From Quadrisphaera setariae (GTDB lineage: Bacteria; Actinomycetota; Actinomycetes; Actinomycetales; Quadrisphaeraceae), in the NCBI RefSeq assembly GCF_008041935.1, contig NZ_VKAC01000005.1:124001-188000 (forward strand): DNA of 64,000 nt, written 5' to 3'. A program made the position numbers and the translations under genes. Positions 32,956 to 42,003 of the stretch are shown in pieces (position 1 is the stretch's first letter; each line of letters opens with the position of its first letter). The notes beneath the pieces are model-generated. The model saw only the letters and a list, made by a program, of their open reading frames with translations, was not told the origin of the DNA and searched no databases.

Positions 32956-33486
32956 TCAGCGGGGACCCTCGAACGGCGCCAGGAGCCGCCGCAGAAGGTC
33001 CGCGAGCTGCGCGGACCGGTCGGGCCCGAGGACGTCGAGCACCGACCGCTCCCGCACGAGCAGGTCCGCCAGGGCCGCGTCCACCCGGCGGGCGCCCTCG
33101 TCGGTCAGCCGCACGAGCACCCCGCGCCGGTCCGCCGGGGCGGGGCGGCGCTCCACCAGCCCGCGGGCGGTGAGCCTGTCGATGCGGGTGGTCATCGTGC
33201 CGGAGGTGACCAGCGTCGCCGAGGCCAGGGACGACGGCGACAGCTCGTGCGGCGCCCCCGAGCGCCGCAGCGCCGCCAGCACGTCGAACTCCCACTGCAC
33301 CAGGTCCGTGCCGGCGAACGCCTCGGCGCGGGCCCTGTCGAGGTGGTGCGCCAGCCGCGAGACCCGCGAGAGCACCAGCAGCGGGGAGGCGTCGAGGTCG
33401 GGCCGCTCGCGCGCCCAGGCCGTGACGAGGCGGTCGACCTCGTCGTCAGCGCGCGCCTGCAGGTCGTCGTCCACCGCGTCGGCCAC
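32956..33486 (-). CDS. MarR-family transcriptional regulator
   Basis: A 176-residue winged-helix regulator. The DNA-binding core is at about residues 78-130 (SPSSLASATLVTSGTMTTRIDRLTARGLVERRPAPADRRGVLVRLT), with the wing DRRGVLV typical of MarR. It is followed by a dimerisation helix. It lies 6 bases behind a TetR-family gene and 55 bases before rfbC on the same strand. Whether it controls the rhamnose genes, or only itself and the TetR gene, cannot be seen. Confidence 0.9.
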   Translation of the reverse strand: MADAVDDDLQARADDEVDRLVTAWARERPDLDASPLLVLSRVSRLAHHLDRARAEAFAGTDLVQWEFDVLAALRRSGAPHELSPSSLASATLVTSGTMTTRIDRLTARGLVERRPAPADRRGVLVRLTDEGARRVDAALADLLVRERSVLDVLGPDRSAQLADLLRRLLAPFEGPR

Positions 33487-33492
33487 GGGCGG

Positions 33493-34110
33493 TCAGCCCG
33501 CGTGCGGCGTGAGCCGCGGGCTGGGCTCCATGCCCGACAGCCCGTTCCACGCCAGGTTGACGATGTGCGCGGCCACCACCGCCTTGTCGGGCTCGCGCGA
33601 GCCGAGCCACCACTGGCCGGTCAGCGCGACCATCCCCACGAGCATCTGCGCGTACATGGGGGCGGCGTCGACGCTGAGCCCCAGCCGGCGGAACTCGTCG
33701 GCCAGCATCTCCTCGACCTGCGTGGCCACGTCTCCGAGCAGGCTCGCGAACGTGCCCGTCGTCTGGGCGACGGGGGAGTCGCGCACGAGGATGCGGAACC
33801 CGTCGGTGTTCTCCTCCACGTACCCGAGCAGCGCGAGCGTGGTCCGCTCCAGCAGCACCCGAGGGTGGGCGCGGGCGTCGAGCGCGGAGCTGAGGGCGTC
33901 GAGCAGGGCGCGGACCTCGCGGTCGACGATCACCGCGTACAGGCCCTCCTTGCCACCGAAGTGCTCGTAGACCACCGGCTTGGAGACGCGGGCGCGGGCG
34001 GCGACCTCCTCGACGCTGGTGCCGTCGAAGCCCTTCTGCGCGAACAGCCCGCGGCCGACGACGAGCAGCTGCTCGCGCCGCTCAGCGCCGGTCATCCGCG
34101 TGCGGCCCAC
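33493..34110 (-). CDS. TetR-family transcriptional regulator
   Basis: A 205-residue regulator. The helix-turn-helix is at about residues 30-52 (GTSVEEVAARARVSKPVVYEHF), with the rest a helical ligand-binding domain. The start is GTG 34110, with ATG 34095 as an alternative; no ribosome site is clear. Transcribed together with the MarR-type gene. No effector or target can be deduced. Confidence 0.9.
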   Translation of the reverse strand: MGRTRMTGAERREQLLVVGRGLFAQKGFDGTSVEEVAARARVSKPVVYEHFGGKEGLYAVIVDREVRALLDALSSALDARAHPRVLLERTTLALLGYVEENTDGFRILVRDSPVAQTTGTFASLLGDVATQVEEMLADEFRRLGLSVDAAPMYAQMLVGMVALTGQWWLGSREPDKAVVAAHIVNLAWNGLSGMEPSPRLTPHAG

Positions 34111-34295
34111 CGGGCCATCGTGCCCTACCCGTCCGAGGGGGGCGGCGCTGCTGCGGACGGGTGAGCCGGGCGCCCGGGTGCTTCCGGGGCTCAGGTCCGG
34201 AGATCACCGTGCCGACAACGCCACTGGACGCGCCGTCCCTCGGGCCGGGGTGCGTGAGCGCGTCAGATCTGATCTTGGCTGACCTGGAGGACGAG

Positions 34296-34532
34296 ATGCG
34301 CCTGGCTGTGGAGATCCTCGTGGTGTGGCTCGTCGCGAGCCCGGTGGTGGGCGTGCTGCTCGGCGTGGCCATCGCCCGCGCCCGCCGCGCCGCCTCGCAC
34401 CGCGAGACACCGCTGCGCCTGATCGACGCCGCTCCGGCGGGGGCTCTGACGCCAGGCGCGGCGCTCGCCGTCATCCCCGCGCCCGCCACCTCGCCCGAGG
34501 TGCTGCACCTCCGCCTGGCGCCGCCCGCCTGA
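34296..34532 (+). CDS. Small single-span membrane protein
   Basis: A 78-residue protein with one hydrophobic span at about residues 3-26 (LAVEILVVWLVASPVVGVLLGVAI), a basic ARARRAASHR stop-transfer segment and an Ala/Pro-rich tail. TGGAGG lies 5 bases before the ATG, which supports a real gene despite its size. It precedes the second sugar transferase, with 180 bases between. No family is recognised. Confidence 0.6.
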   Translation: MRLAVEILVVWLVASPVVGVLLGVAIARARRAASHRETPLRLIDAAPAGALTPGAALAVIPAPATSPEVLHLRLAPPA

Positions 34533-34537
34533 CCTGA

Positions 34538-34590
34538 GCACCGCCGCTCCTGCCGACCGCGCAGCGACATCAGTGATCACGCGGCGGTGC
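34538..34590 (+). repeat. 10-bp inverted repeat with long loop
   Basis: GCACCGCCGC at 34538-34547 is perfectly inverted at 34581-34590 around a 33-base loop. It starts just after the small membrane-protein gene and lies about 120 bases before the second sugar transferase; it may be a weak terminator or part of the leader. Confidence 0.4.
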
Positions 34591-34712
34591 CACCGTCCCC
34601 CGGGTGGAGCAACCCGCCCGGGTGAACAACGCGTGAACCCCTTCATGCTCCTGCGGGGTCTCGCTTCGATCACGACGCAAGGCCCCTCCCCGCCCACCCG
34701 ACTTGGAGAACC

Positions 34713-36248
34713 ATGACCTCCGTCGTCCCCGTGCCCGGCCGCCTGTCGGAAGCGGTTCCGGTGCAGGACGGCGCAGGTGCCTTCGACGCACCGGGCCGCG
34801 TGCGGCGCGTGGCCCCTCCCCGCACGCACTGGACCTCCCACTACCTGCCCCGCGTGGTGGCGGCCGACCTGCTGGCCGTCGCCGTCTCCGTGGTGCTCGC
34901 CTACGCGGTGCGGTTCGGAGACGTGAGCACCACCAGCGGCCAGGAGTCGCTGCTGCTGCTCGTGGTGCCGGTCATCTGGTTCTCGGCGCTCGTGGCCAGC
35001 CGGGCCTACGAGCGGCGCTTCATGGGCCTGGGCAGCGAGGAGTTCGGACGGGTCGCCCGCGCCAGCATCCTCACCCTGGCCATCGTCGCCACCACCTCGT
35101 GGGCCTTCGACCTGGAGATCGCGCGCGGCTACGTGCTGGTGGCGCTGCCCCTCGGGGCGCTGCTGCTGCTGGCCTTCCGCTACCTCACCCGCCAGTGGCT
35201 GCACCGCCAGCGCGAGCAGGGCCTCCACATGCAGACGCTGCTCGTGGCCGGCCACCACGAGGGGGTGCTCGCGACGGTCCGCCAGGTGCAGCGCGCCCGC
35301 TACCACGGCATGGCCGTCGCGGGCGTCTGCCTGCCCGCCGCCCAGGGCGGCCGCCGCGGCGACGAGGCCTTCGTGCTCACCCAGCTCGCCGAGATGGGCG
35401 TGCCGGTGCTCGGGGAGCTCCGCGACGTCGCCGAGATCAGCGTGCGCGCCGGCGTGGACGCCGTGGCCGTGCTGCCCACCGCGGAGACCGACGGACCGTT
35501 CCTGCGGCGCCTGGGGTGGGCCCTGGAGGACACCCACGCCGACCTCTTCGTGGCGCCCGCCGTCACCGAGGTGGTGGGCCCGCGCGTGGCCATCCGCCCG
35601 GTGTGCGGCCTGCCGCTCATGCACCTGGAGCGCCCCGAGCTCACCGGCGTGCGGCGCATCGCCAAGGGCACCGTCGACGTGGCGGTCGCCGCGCTGGCCC
35701 TGCTGCTGCTCTCCCCGGTGATCGCGCTCATCGCGCTCGCGGTGAAGCTGGACAGCCGCGGGCCGGTCTTCTTCCGCCAGGAGCGCATCGGCATGGAGGG
35801 GCGCACCTTCACGATGCTCAAGTTCCGCAGCATGGTGGTGGACGCCGAGGCGCGCCTGCGCGAGCTGGTCGGCTCCAGCGAGGGCAACGCCGTGCTGTTC
35901 AAGATGAAGCACGACCCGCGCATCACCAGGGTGGGACGCCTGCTGCGCAGGCTCTCCCTGGACGAGCTGCCCCAGCTGTTCAACGTGCTGGTCGGCCAGA
36001 TGTCGCTGGTGGGCCCGCGCCCGCCGCTGGCCCGCGAGGTGGCCGTCTACGGCCACGACGTCCGCCGCCGCCTCATGGTCAAGCCGGGCCTGACGGGTCT
36101 GTGGCAGATCAACGGCCGCTCCGACCTGGACTGGGACGAGTCGGTCCGGCTCGACCTGCGGTACGTGGAGAACTGGTCCTTCGCGTTCGACTTCATGATC
36201 ATGTGGAAGACGGTGGGGGCCGTCCTCAGGAGCCGCGGCGCCTACTGA
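34713..36248 (+). CDS. Polyprenyl glycosylphosphotransferase, second copy
   Basis: A 511-residue paralogue of the enzyme at 20516-22009 with the same layout: N-terminal membrane spans, Rossmann-like middle part with HMQTLLVAGHHEG, a further span and the sugar transferase domain (FRSMVVDAEARLRE, SLDELPQLFN, KPGLTGLWQINGRS). It loads the first sugar phosphate onto undecaprenyl phosphate. The first 45 residues differ from the paralogue, while the catalytic end is nearly identical, including 70 identical bases (36076-36145). TTGGAG precedes the ATG. It opens the main exopolysaccharide locus. Confidence 0.94.
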   Translation: MTSVVPVPGRLSEAVPVQDGAGAFDAPGRVRRVAPPRTHWTSHYLPRVVAADLLAVAVSVVLAYAVRFGDVSTTSGQESLLLLVVPVIWFSALVASRAYERRFMGLGSEEFGRVARASILTLAIVATTSWAFDLEIARGYVLVALPLGALLLLAFRYLTRQWLHRQREQGLHMQTLLVAGHHEGVLATVRQVQRARYHGMAVAGVCLPAAQGGRRGDEAFVLTQLAEMGVPVLGELRDVAEISVRAGVDAVAVLPTAETDGPFLRRLGWALEDTHADLFVAPAVTEVVGPRVAIRPVCGLPLMHLERPELTGVRRIAKGTVDVAVAALALLLLSPVIALIALAVKLDSRGPVFFRQERIGMEGRTFTMLKFRSMVVDAEARLRELVGSSEGNAVLFKMKHDPRITRVGRLLRRLSLDELPQLFNVLVGQMSLVGPRPPLAREVAVYGHDVRRRLMVKPGLTGLWQINGRSDLDWDESVRLDLRYVENWSFAFDFMIMWKTVGAVLRSRGAY

Positions 36249-36375
36249 GGGGCCCCTCCCGGTGCCCGCCGTGGACACCGCGCAAGGCCGACTCGAGCCG
36301 GTCGAACGCGCGCGGCCCTGAGCGGTCGCGGTGGACCGGGTGTCCGTTTTGGCACCCTTCGTCCTCGATCGTGGC

Positions 36376-36390
36376 TATGGTCCCTCCTCG
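36376..36390 (+). promoter_or_regulatory. Leaderless -10 box of first alginate-lyase-type gene
   Basis: TATGGT at 36376-36381 lies 8 bases before the GTG start; no ribosome binding site is seen. Confidence 0.4.
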
Positions 36391-37685
36391 TGCGACTTCC
36401 CCAGCCGCCCCGACGGCCCTTCCTGGAGCTGCCCCTGGGCTCCCTCGTCCTCGCCGTGGCCCTGGTGGCGGCCTTCCTCGTCGAGCCGGGCCAGGGGACG
36501 CGCTCCGGCGCCTCCTCCGGCGCGGGCCCTGAGGACCGGTCATCCGTGGTGACCCTCGACGACGCCGTCCCGACGGCCTCGGGTCTCGTGCACCCGGGCA
36601 TCACCACCAGCTCCGCGCAGCTCGCCTTCGTCAAGCAGAAGGTCGCGGCGCGCGCCGAGCCGTGGTTCGGAGCCTTCGAGCGCGCCCGGACGTCCTCCTT
36701 CGGCAGCCTCAGCTACACGCCCCGCCCGGTCGCCTGGGTCGGGTGCGGGTCCGGCAACTCCCCCGACGAGGGCTGCACGGCGGAGATGAACGACGCGCAG
36801 GCCGCCTACACCCACGCGCTCCTGTGGGCCTACACCGGTGACAAGCGCTACGCGGCCAAGTCGATCCAGATCCTCAACGCCTGGTCCTCGACCCTCCAGG
36901 GCCACCGCTTCGACACCACCACCTACAAGAACGGCCACCTGCAGGCGGCCTGGGCGGGGTCGGTCTTCCCCAAGGCCGCGGAGATCATCCGGCACACCGG
37001 CGCGGGCTGGGCGTCGGCGGACGTGGCGCGCTTCGAGGCGGTGCTGCGGAACGCCTTCCTCCCGATGGTGCGCGACGGCTGGGCCGGCGGGGGCGCCAAC
37101 TGGATGATGTCCATGAGCGAGGCGACCATCAACATCGGCGTCTTCCTCGACGACCGCTCGGTGTTCGACGACGGCGTGAGCGACTGGCGGGCCACGGTCC
37201 CCTCCACCATCTACCTCTCCAGCGACGGGGCCAAGCCCGTCCTGCCGCCGGCGCGCGCCGTCAAGAGCACCAACCTCGACGCGTACTGGTACAACCCCAC
37301 CCGCTACGTCGACGGCCTGCAGGGGGAGACCTGTCGCGACATGGACCACGTGGTCATGGGCCTCGGGGCGACGCTGCAGGCCGCGGAGACCGCGCAGATC
37401 CAGGGGGTCGACCTCTTCGGCGAGCAGCAGCGCCGGCTGACGGCCGCCATGGAGTACAACGCCCGCTACCTCAACAACCCCAGCGCCTCGGGCTGGGCGT
37501 GCCCCAAGCCCCTGAAGACCATCGGGACGACGGTGCGGCACGGGTGGGAGCTCGGCTACGCCCACTACGCCGGCGACCGGGGCGTGTCGCTGCCGCAGTC
37601 GCGGCAGTACATGCAGCAGTTCCGCACCCGGGCCTGGACGGAGCTGCACCTGAACTGGCAGACGCTCACCCACGCCGTGCCCTGA
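36390..37685 (+). CDS. Secreted alginate-lyase-family protein
   Basis: A 431-residue exported protein with an N-terminal hydrophobic signal or anchor (about residues 12-30) and an alginate-lyase-like (alpha/alpha toroid) domain from about residue 60 to the end. Conserved segments include GLVHPGITTS, NDAQAAYTHALLWAYTGD, FDTTTYKNGHLQAAWAGSVF and DGLQGETCRDMDHVVMG. Such enzymes cleave uronic-acid-containing polysaccharides by beta-elimination; substrate and activity are not provable from sequence. In an export locus a role in trimming or releasing the polymer, as AlgL does in alginate producers, is plausible. Paralogous to the next gene. Confidence 0.85.
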   Translation: MRLPQPPRRPFLELPLGSLVLAVALVAAFLVEPGQGTRSGASSGAGPEDRSSVVTLDDAVPTASGLVHPGITTSSAQLAFVKQKVAARAEPWFGAFERARTSSFGSLSYTPRPVAWVGCGSGNSPDEGCTAEMNDAQAAYTHALLWAYTGDKRYAAKSIQILNAWSSTLQGHRFDTTTYKNGHLQAAWAGSVFPKAAEIIRHTGAGWASADVARFEAVLRNAFLPMVRDGWAGGGANWMMSMSEATINIGVFLDDRSVFDDGVSDWRATVPSTIYLSSDGAKPVLPPARAVKSTNLDAYWYNPTRYVDGLQGETCRDMDHVVMGLGATLQAAETAQIQGVDLFGEQQRRLTAAMEYNARYLNNPSASGWACPKPLKTIGTTVRHGWELGYAHYAGDRGVSLPQSRQYMQQFRTRAWTELHLNWQTLTHAVP

Positions 37686-37740
37686 CCGGGGGGCGCGCGG
37701 GCAGATCGGTCATATGCGCCCGCGGGCGGACGAAGCCACC

Positions 37741-37755
37741 TAGGTTCGTCATCCA
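37741..37755 (+). promoter_or_regulatory. Leaderless -10 box of second alginate-lyase-type gene
   Basis: TAGGTT at 37741-37746 is followed after 8 bases by the ATG. The 70-base gap after the previous gene holds nothing else. Confidence 0.4.
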
Positions 37756-39899
37756 TGGCGATCACGCGGCGCGGTGCCCGCGCTCACAGGGCGTCCGCGA
37801 CCACGAGGTCCCAGCTGCTGGTGGCGGCCGTGGTCGCGGCTCTGGTGGCGGTCCTGCTCGGCACCGCGGTGGCGCAGGCGGCAGGTGACGACGGGACCGG
37901 AGCCGCCGAGCCGAGCTCCCCGCTGCTGCTCACCCCGCCCTTCGCCCAGGGCACCGTCACCACCACCAAGGGCACCGAGACGACCTCGCCGGCCCCGGGC
38001 CGGCTGGTCGTGGGGGAGGTGCAGCCTGGCGGCAGCTACACGGCGGCCCTGGCCACGGCACCCGTGGCCGACGTCGACGTCACGCACAGCCTGGTGCTCC
38101 ACCACGTGGACGCGAGCAACCCGGGCCTGTACGAGCAGACGCAGGCTCGCGTGCAGCCGGACGGAGACCGCTACGGCTTGACCGTGCTCGTGCGCCACAG
38201 CGGCCACGTCGCGCTCCGCGTCGACCGCGTGAGCGGCGGCCAGTACACGGTGCTGAGCCGCACGGGCAAGGTCGCCGTGCTGGCGGAGGACGCGCCGCTG
38301 CTCGTGCAGGTGCGAGTGGTGGGCAGCTCGCCCGTCGTGCTCCAGGCCCGCGTGTGGCGGATGGGCGCTGAGCGCCCCGACTGGCAGGTGACCGTCCGCG
38401 ACGAGGACCCCGAGCGCCTCCAGGCGCCGGGTGCCGTGGCGCTGCAGGGGTACCTCTCGCGCAAGGCCGAGCCCCTCCGGCTGACCCTCGCCGACGTGTC
38501 CGTGGCCGGGTTCGGCCAGGAGGGCGCTGCCGCCGGTGGTGGAGCGGTCGCTGAGCCCGCGACGGCGCCGAACGGCTCCTCGGGTGGTGCGCCGGCCACC
38601 GGACCGACCACCACGTCGCCGGACCCCGCGACGGCCCCGTCCACCGACCCGTCGGCAGGACCGTCCGTCGAGCCCTCGACGACGCCGTCCTCGAGCCCGC
38701 CTCCGGTCGACCCGAGCACGGAGCCGACCAGCGAGCCCGCCTCGAGCCCCTCCCCGAGCGCGTCAGCCAGCACGGGGGGCAGCCAGACGTCACCGGCGGG
38801 CTTCGTCCATCCCGGCATCATGACCAGCGCCTCCCAGCTCGCCGCCGTCCGTGCGAAGGTCGCCGCCGGTGAGGAGCCGTGGGCCAGCGCCTTCGCCAAG
38901 GCGAAGGGCTCGAGCTGGGCGAACCTGTCCTGGCAGCCCCAGCCGGTGCCCGTGGTCATGTGCGGGGCGTACAACCGCATCGACATCGGCTGCACCGCCG
39001 AGACCAAGGACGCGCAGGCGGCGTACACGATGGCGCTGATCTACACCTACACCGGTGACGAGCGCTACGCCCGCAAGGCCGTCGAGATCCTCGACGCGTG
39101 GTCAGGGGTCCTGCAGAGCCACAGCTTCGACACCACCACCTACGTCAACGGGCGCCTGCAGGCCGCCTGGGCCGGTTCGGTCTTCCCCAAGGCCGCCGAG
39201 CTCATCCGCTACAGCGACGCCGGGTGGAGCCCCGACCGGGTGCAGCGCTTCGAGGGCATGCTCCGCACCGCCTTCCTGCCGATGGTCCGCGACGGCTGGG
39301 TCGGGGGCAACGCCAACTGGCAGATGTCGATGGCCGAGGCCACGGTCAACATCGGGATCTTCCTCGACGACCGGTCCGTCTTCGACGACGGCGTGGGCGA
39401 CTGGCGCGCCCAGGTGGTGTCCTCCGTCTACCTCACCTCGGACGGTGCCAAGCCGGTCCTCCCCGCCGGCACCTCCATCACCGCGGGGCGCGTCGACAGC
39501 TACTGGTTCTCGCCCGAGCGCTACGTCGACGGCCTGCAGGGGGAGACCTGCCGGGACGCCGACCACATGATGATGGGGATGGCCGCCGCCCTCGACGTCG
39601 CCGAGACCGCCGGCATCCAGGGGGTCGACCTCTACCGCGAGCAGCAGCGACGGCTCGTCGCCGGCCTCGAGTACAACGCCCGCTACCTCAACGACCCCTC
39701 CGCCCCCGGGTGGGTCTGCCCGGCGCCGCTGAAGAAGATCGGCACCGCGTCCAACCAGGGCTGGGAGGTCGGGTACGCCCACTACGCGGGCGAGGGCGTC
39801 TCGCTGCCCCAGACGCAGCAGCTCGTGCGCTCGCTGCGCCCCCGCAACGGCACCGAGCTCTTCATGAACTGGTCGACGCTCACCCACGCGAGGTCCTGA
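37755..39899 (+). CDS. Secreted two-domain alginate-lyase-family protein
   Basis: A 714-residue exported protein: signal peptide (about residues 20-43), an N-terminal beta-rich domain (about 50-257), a Ser/Thr/Pro linker (about 260-345) and an alginate-lyase-like domain (about 350-714) paralogous to the preceding gene, with matching FDTTTYVNGRLQAAWAGSVF and DGLQGETCRDADHMMMG. The N-terminal domain resembles the C-terminal domain of the giant surface protein at 45655-50856 (shared pattern of LxARVWxxGxxxPxxW, then LQAPGxVxxxGxLS), suggesting a carbohydrate-binding jelly roll used in both. Likely acts on the cell's own or a related polysaccharide outside the cell. Confidence 0.85.
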   Translation: MAITRRGARAHRASATTRSQLLVAAVVAALVAVLLGTAVAQAAGDDGTGAAEPSSPLLLTPPFAQGTVTTTKGTETTSPAPGRLVVGEVQPGGSYTAALATAPVADVDVTHSLVLHHVDASNPGLYEQTQARVQPDGDRYGLTVLVRHSGHVALRVDRVSGGQYTVLSRTGKVAVLAEDAPLLVQVRVVGSSPVVLQARVWRMGAERPDWQVTVRDEDPERLQAPGAVALQGYLSRKAEPLRLTLADVSVAGFGQEGAAAGGGAVAEPATAPNGSSGGAPATGPTTTSPDPATAPSTDPSAGPSVEPSTTPSSSPPPVDPSTEPTSEPASSPSPSASASTGGSQTSPAGFVHPGIMTSASQLAAVRAKVAAGEEPWASAFAKAKGSSWANLSWQPQPVPVVMCGAYNRIDIGCTAETKDAQAAYTMALIYTYTGDERYARKAVEILDAWSGVLQSHSFDTTTYVNGRLQAAWAGSVFPKAAELIRYSDAGWSPDRVQRFEGMLRTAFLPMVRDGWVGGNANWQMSMAEATVNIGIFLDDRSVFDDGVGDWRAQVVSSVYLTSDGAKPVLPAGTSITAGRVDSYWFSPERYVDGLQGETCRDADHMMMGMAAALDVAETAGIQGVDLYREQQRRLVAGLEYNARYLNDPSAPGWVCPAPLKKIGTASNQGWEVGYAHYAGEGVSLPQTQQLVRSLRPRNGTELFMNWSTLTHARS

Positions 39900-39923
39900 C
39901 CCCGCGGCGGGCGGGGCGCCCGC

Positions 39924-39956
39924 TGCGGCTGCGGCGTTCGGATGACCGCAGCCGCA
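39924..39956 (+). terminator. Hairpin terminator after the lyase genes
   Basis: GCGGCTGCGG at 39925-39934 is perfectly inverted at 39946-39955 with an 11-base loop and one additional T-A pair. It lies between the lyase gene and the sigma-28-like promoter of the next unit. Confidence 0.6.
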
Positions 39957-39962
39957 CGGGCG

Positions 39963-39989
39963 TCAAGGTGGAGGTGGAACTCCCGATGG
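39963..39989 (+). promoter_or_regulatory. Sigma-28-like promoter, copy 1
   Basis: TCAA at 39963-39966 and CCCGATGG at 39982-39989, 15 bases apart, match the shape of FliA/SigD/WhiG promoters (TAAA-N15/16-GCCGAT). The expected start of transcription is about 39996 and the glycosyltransferase GTG lies at 40025 behind a GAGGAG. Same motif at 41969, 50956 and 56762. Confidence 0.55.
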
Positions 39990-40024
39990 CAGGTGTGGAC
40001 CCACCCGCCACCTGAGGAGCTCCG

Positions 40025-41272
40025 GTGACTGACCTGGACGTGCAGCGCGACGCTGCCGCGCACGAGCGCGCGCGGCCGCTGTCGATCGCCCTGGTGGGGA
40101 CGCGCGGCGTACCCGCCCACTACGGAGGTTTCGAGACCTGCGTCGAGGAGGTCGGCGCCCGGCTCGCCGACCGCGGCCACACCGTCCGCGTCTACTGCCG
40201 GCGCGTCGACGGCGACGACGGCGAGCTGCTCGAGAGCCACCGCGGCATGGAGCTGGTGCACCTGCCCGCGCTGCGCTCGCGGACCCTGGAGACGCTGTCG
40301 CACACCGGAGGCTCGGTGGCCCACCTCGTGCGGCACCGCACCGACGTCGCCGTCGTCTTCAACGCTGCCAACGCCCCGTACCTCCCGCTGCTGCGGGCCC
40401 GCGGCATCCCGGTGGCCACGCACGTCGACGGCCTGGAGTGGAAGCGCTCCAAGTGGGGCGCGACCGGCCAGCGCTACTACCGCCAGGCCGAGGCCCTGGC
40501 CGTGCGCTTCTCCGACGACCTCATCGCCGACGCGGTGGGCATCCAGGACTACTACACGGAGCGGTTCGGCGTGCCGACCACGCTCATCACGTACGGCGCC
40601 CCCGTCGTCGAGGGGGGCGGTGACCCCGCCCGCCTCGCTGAGCTGGGCCTCACCCCCCGCGGCTACCACCTCGTGGTGGCGCGCTTCGAGCCGGAGAACC
40701 ACGTCGACGTCATCGTCGAGGGCTACACCGCGAGCCGGGCCTCGCTGCCGCTGGTCGTGGTGGGCAGCGCGCCCTACTCCGACGAGTACACGCGCCGGGT
40801 GCACGCCCTCGCGGACGACCGCACCACCTTCCTCGGCGGCGTGTGGGACCAGGACCTGCTGGACCAGCTCTACGCCGGCTCGCTGACCTACCTGCACGGG
40901 CACTCGGTGGGAGGCACCAACCCCTCCCTGCTGCGCGCCATCGGCGCCGGCGCGGCCGTGAGCGCCTACGACGTCTCCTTCAACCGCGAGGTGCTCGAGG
41001 ACGCCGGGCTGTTCTGGTCCGACGCCGCCTCGGTGGCCCGGGTGGTGCAGCAGGCGGAGGACGACGGCGAGGGCGCACGTGCCCGCGGCGTCCTCGCCCG
41101 CGGGCGGGCGGCCCTCTACGACTGGGACGTGGTGGCCGACGGCTACGAGGCGCTCTGCCTGCGGCTGGCCCGCCGCCGGGGCCGGCTGCTGGGCCGTCAG
41201 GGCGCTGCCCAGAAGGCCCAGCAGCCCGAGCGCGGGACGGCGGACCGCCCCGCACCGACGACAGGAGCCTGA
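40025..41272 (+). CDS. DUF1972-type glycosyltransferase (rhamnosyltransferase-like)
   Basis: A 415-residue glycosyltransferase of the GT-B fold. The N-terminal DUF1972 domain begins IALVGTRGVPAHYGGFETCVEEV, a hallmark of polysaccharide rhamnosyltransferases, and the second half has the GT4-like HGHSVGGTNPSLLRAIGAG donor-binding region. It adds a sugar, plausibly rhamnose from dTDP-rhamnose, to the lipid-linked repeat unit on the cytoplasmic face. GAGGAG precedes the GTG. It is the first gene after a sigma-28-like promoter, and is followed after one base by a lipoprotein gene. Confidence 0.92.
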   Translation: MTDLDVQRDAAAHERARPLSIALVGTRGVPAHYGGFETCVEEVGARLADRGHTVRVYCRRVDGDDGELLESHRGMELVHLPALRSRTLETLSHTGGSVAHLVRHRTDVAVVFNAANAPYLPLLRARGIPVATHVDGLEWKRSKWGATGQRYYRQAEALAVRFSDDLIADAVGIQDYYTERFGVPTTLITYGAPVVEGGGDPARLAELGLTPRGYHLVVARFEPENHVDVIVEGYTASRASLPLVVVGSAPYSDEYTRRVHALADDRTTFLGGVWDQDLLDQLYAGSLTYLHGHSVGGTNPSLLRAIGAGAAVSAYDVSFNREVLEDAGLFWSDAASVARVVQQAEDDGEGARARGVLARGRAALYDWDVVADGYEALCLRLARRRGRLLGRQGAAQKAQQPERGTADRPAPTTGA

Positions 41273-41273
41273 C

Positions 41274-41933
41274 GTGGGAGTGACCAGCAAGCGCCCGTCC
41301 CGTCGTACCGCGGCCGCCGCGGCCGCCGCAGCAGCGGTGGTCCTCTGCGTGGGCGTGCTCGTGTCGTGCACCTCGTCGAGCTCCGACGGCACGGCCCCGA
41401 CCGCCTCGCCCACGACGTCCAGCGCCGGTGGTCCGACTCCGCCGTCGTCCACCGCGACGGGGCCGGCGGCCAGCACCCCCAGCCCGCCACCGTCCAGCAC
41501 CTACGCGGGGCCACCCCCGGCCACCGCGCCGGTCGTCGGGGCCACCACCCTGCCGCCCGTCCCGACCGGGAGCCCGGCCGCCTTCGGCGACGGGCTCGTG
41601 GCCACCGTGTCCGCCGTGCGCGAGGCCCAGGCCTCGGGGAGCGTCCCCGGCGACGTCGCGGGGCCGGCGGTCGCGGTGAGCGTCAGGGTCGAGAACGGGT
41701 CCGACGCGCCGGTCGACCTCGGCGGTCTGACCGTCACGGCCACCTACGGCGCCGACGCCGTCCCCGCGACCCTGCTCACCGGAGCTCCGAGCGCTCCGGC
41801 CGAGGGCGTCCTCGCGCCCAGGAAGAGCGCCGAGGGCGTGTGGGCCTTCACCGTCCCCAGCGGCCAGGCGTCGTCCCTGGTGCTGACCATCAGCTCGATC
41901 AGCTCGGGGACGACCGTGGTCGTCAGGGGCTGA
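41274..41933 (+). CDS. Putative lipoprotein
   Basis: A 219-residue exported lipoprotein of unknown function. A basic start and an Ala/Val hydrophobic stretch end in the lipobox LVSC (cysteine about residue 30), followed by a Ser/Thr/Pro linker of about 60 residues and a small beta-rich domain (about residues 105-219) resembling DUF4352-type domains, with VSVRVENGSDAPVDLGGLTVTATYG. AGGAG lies 6 bases before GTG 41274; GTG 41280 is a second option. It is cotranscribed with the glycosyltransferase. Confidence 0.8.
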   Translation: MGVTSKRPSRRTAAAAAAAAAVVLCVGVLVSCTSSSSDGTAPTASPTTSSAGGPTPPSSTATGPAASTPSPPPSSTYAGPPPATAPVVGATTLPPVPTGSPAAFGDGLVATVSAVREAQASGSVPGDVAGPAVAVSVRVENGSDAPVDLGGLTVTATYGADAVPATLLTGAPSAPAEGVLAPRKSAEGVWAFTVPSGQASSLVLTISSISSGTTVVVRG

Positions 41934-41968
41934 CGGCAGCCGCACGGGTGCCGGTGCGGTCCTCCCGG

Positions 41969-41996
41969 TCAAGGTGCACGGCGCACGCGCCGATGC
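41969..41996 (+). promoter_or_regulatory. Sigma-28-like promoter, copy 2
   Basis: TCAA at 41969-41972 and GCCGATGC at 41989-41996 with 16 bases between. The predicted transcription start falls on or just before the GTG at 42004, which argues for a leaderless wzy-type mRNA and against the upstream GTG at 41974, which would lie inside the promoter. A short hairpin at 41939-41960 separates it from the lipoprotein gene. Confidence 0.6.
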
Positions 41997-42003
41997 CTCC
42001 GAG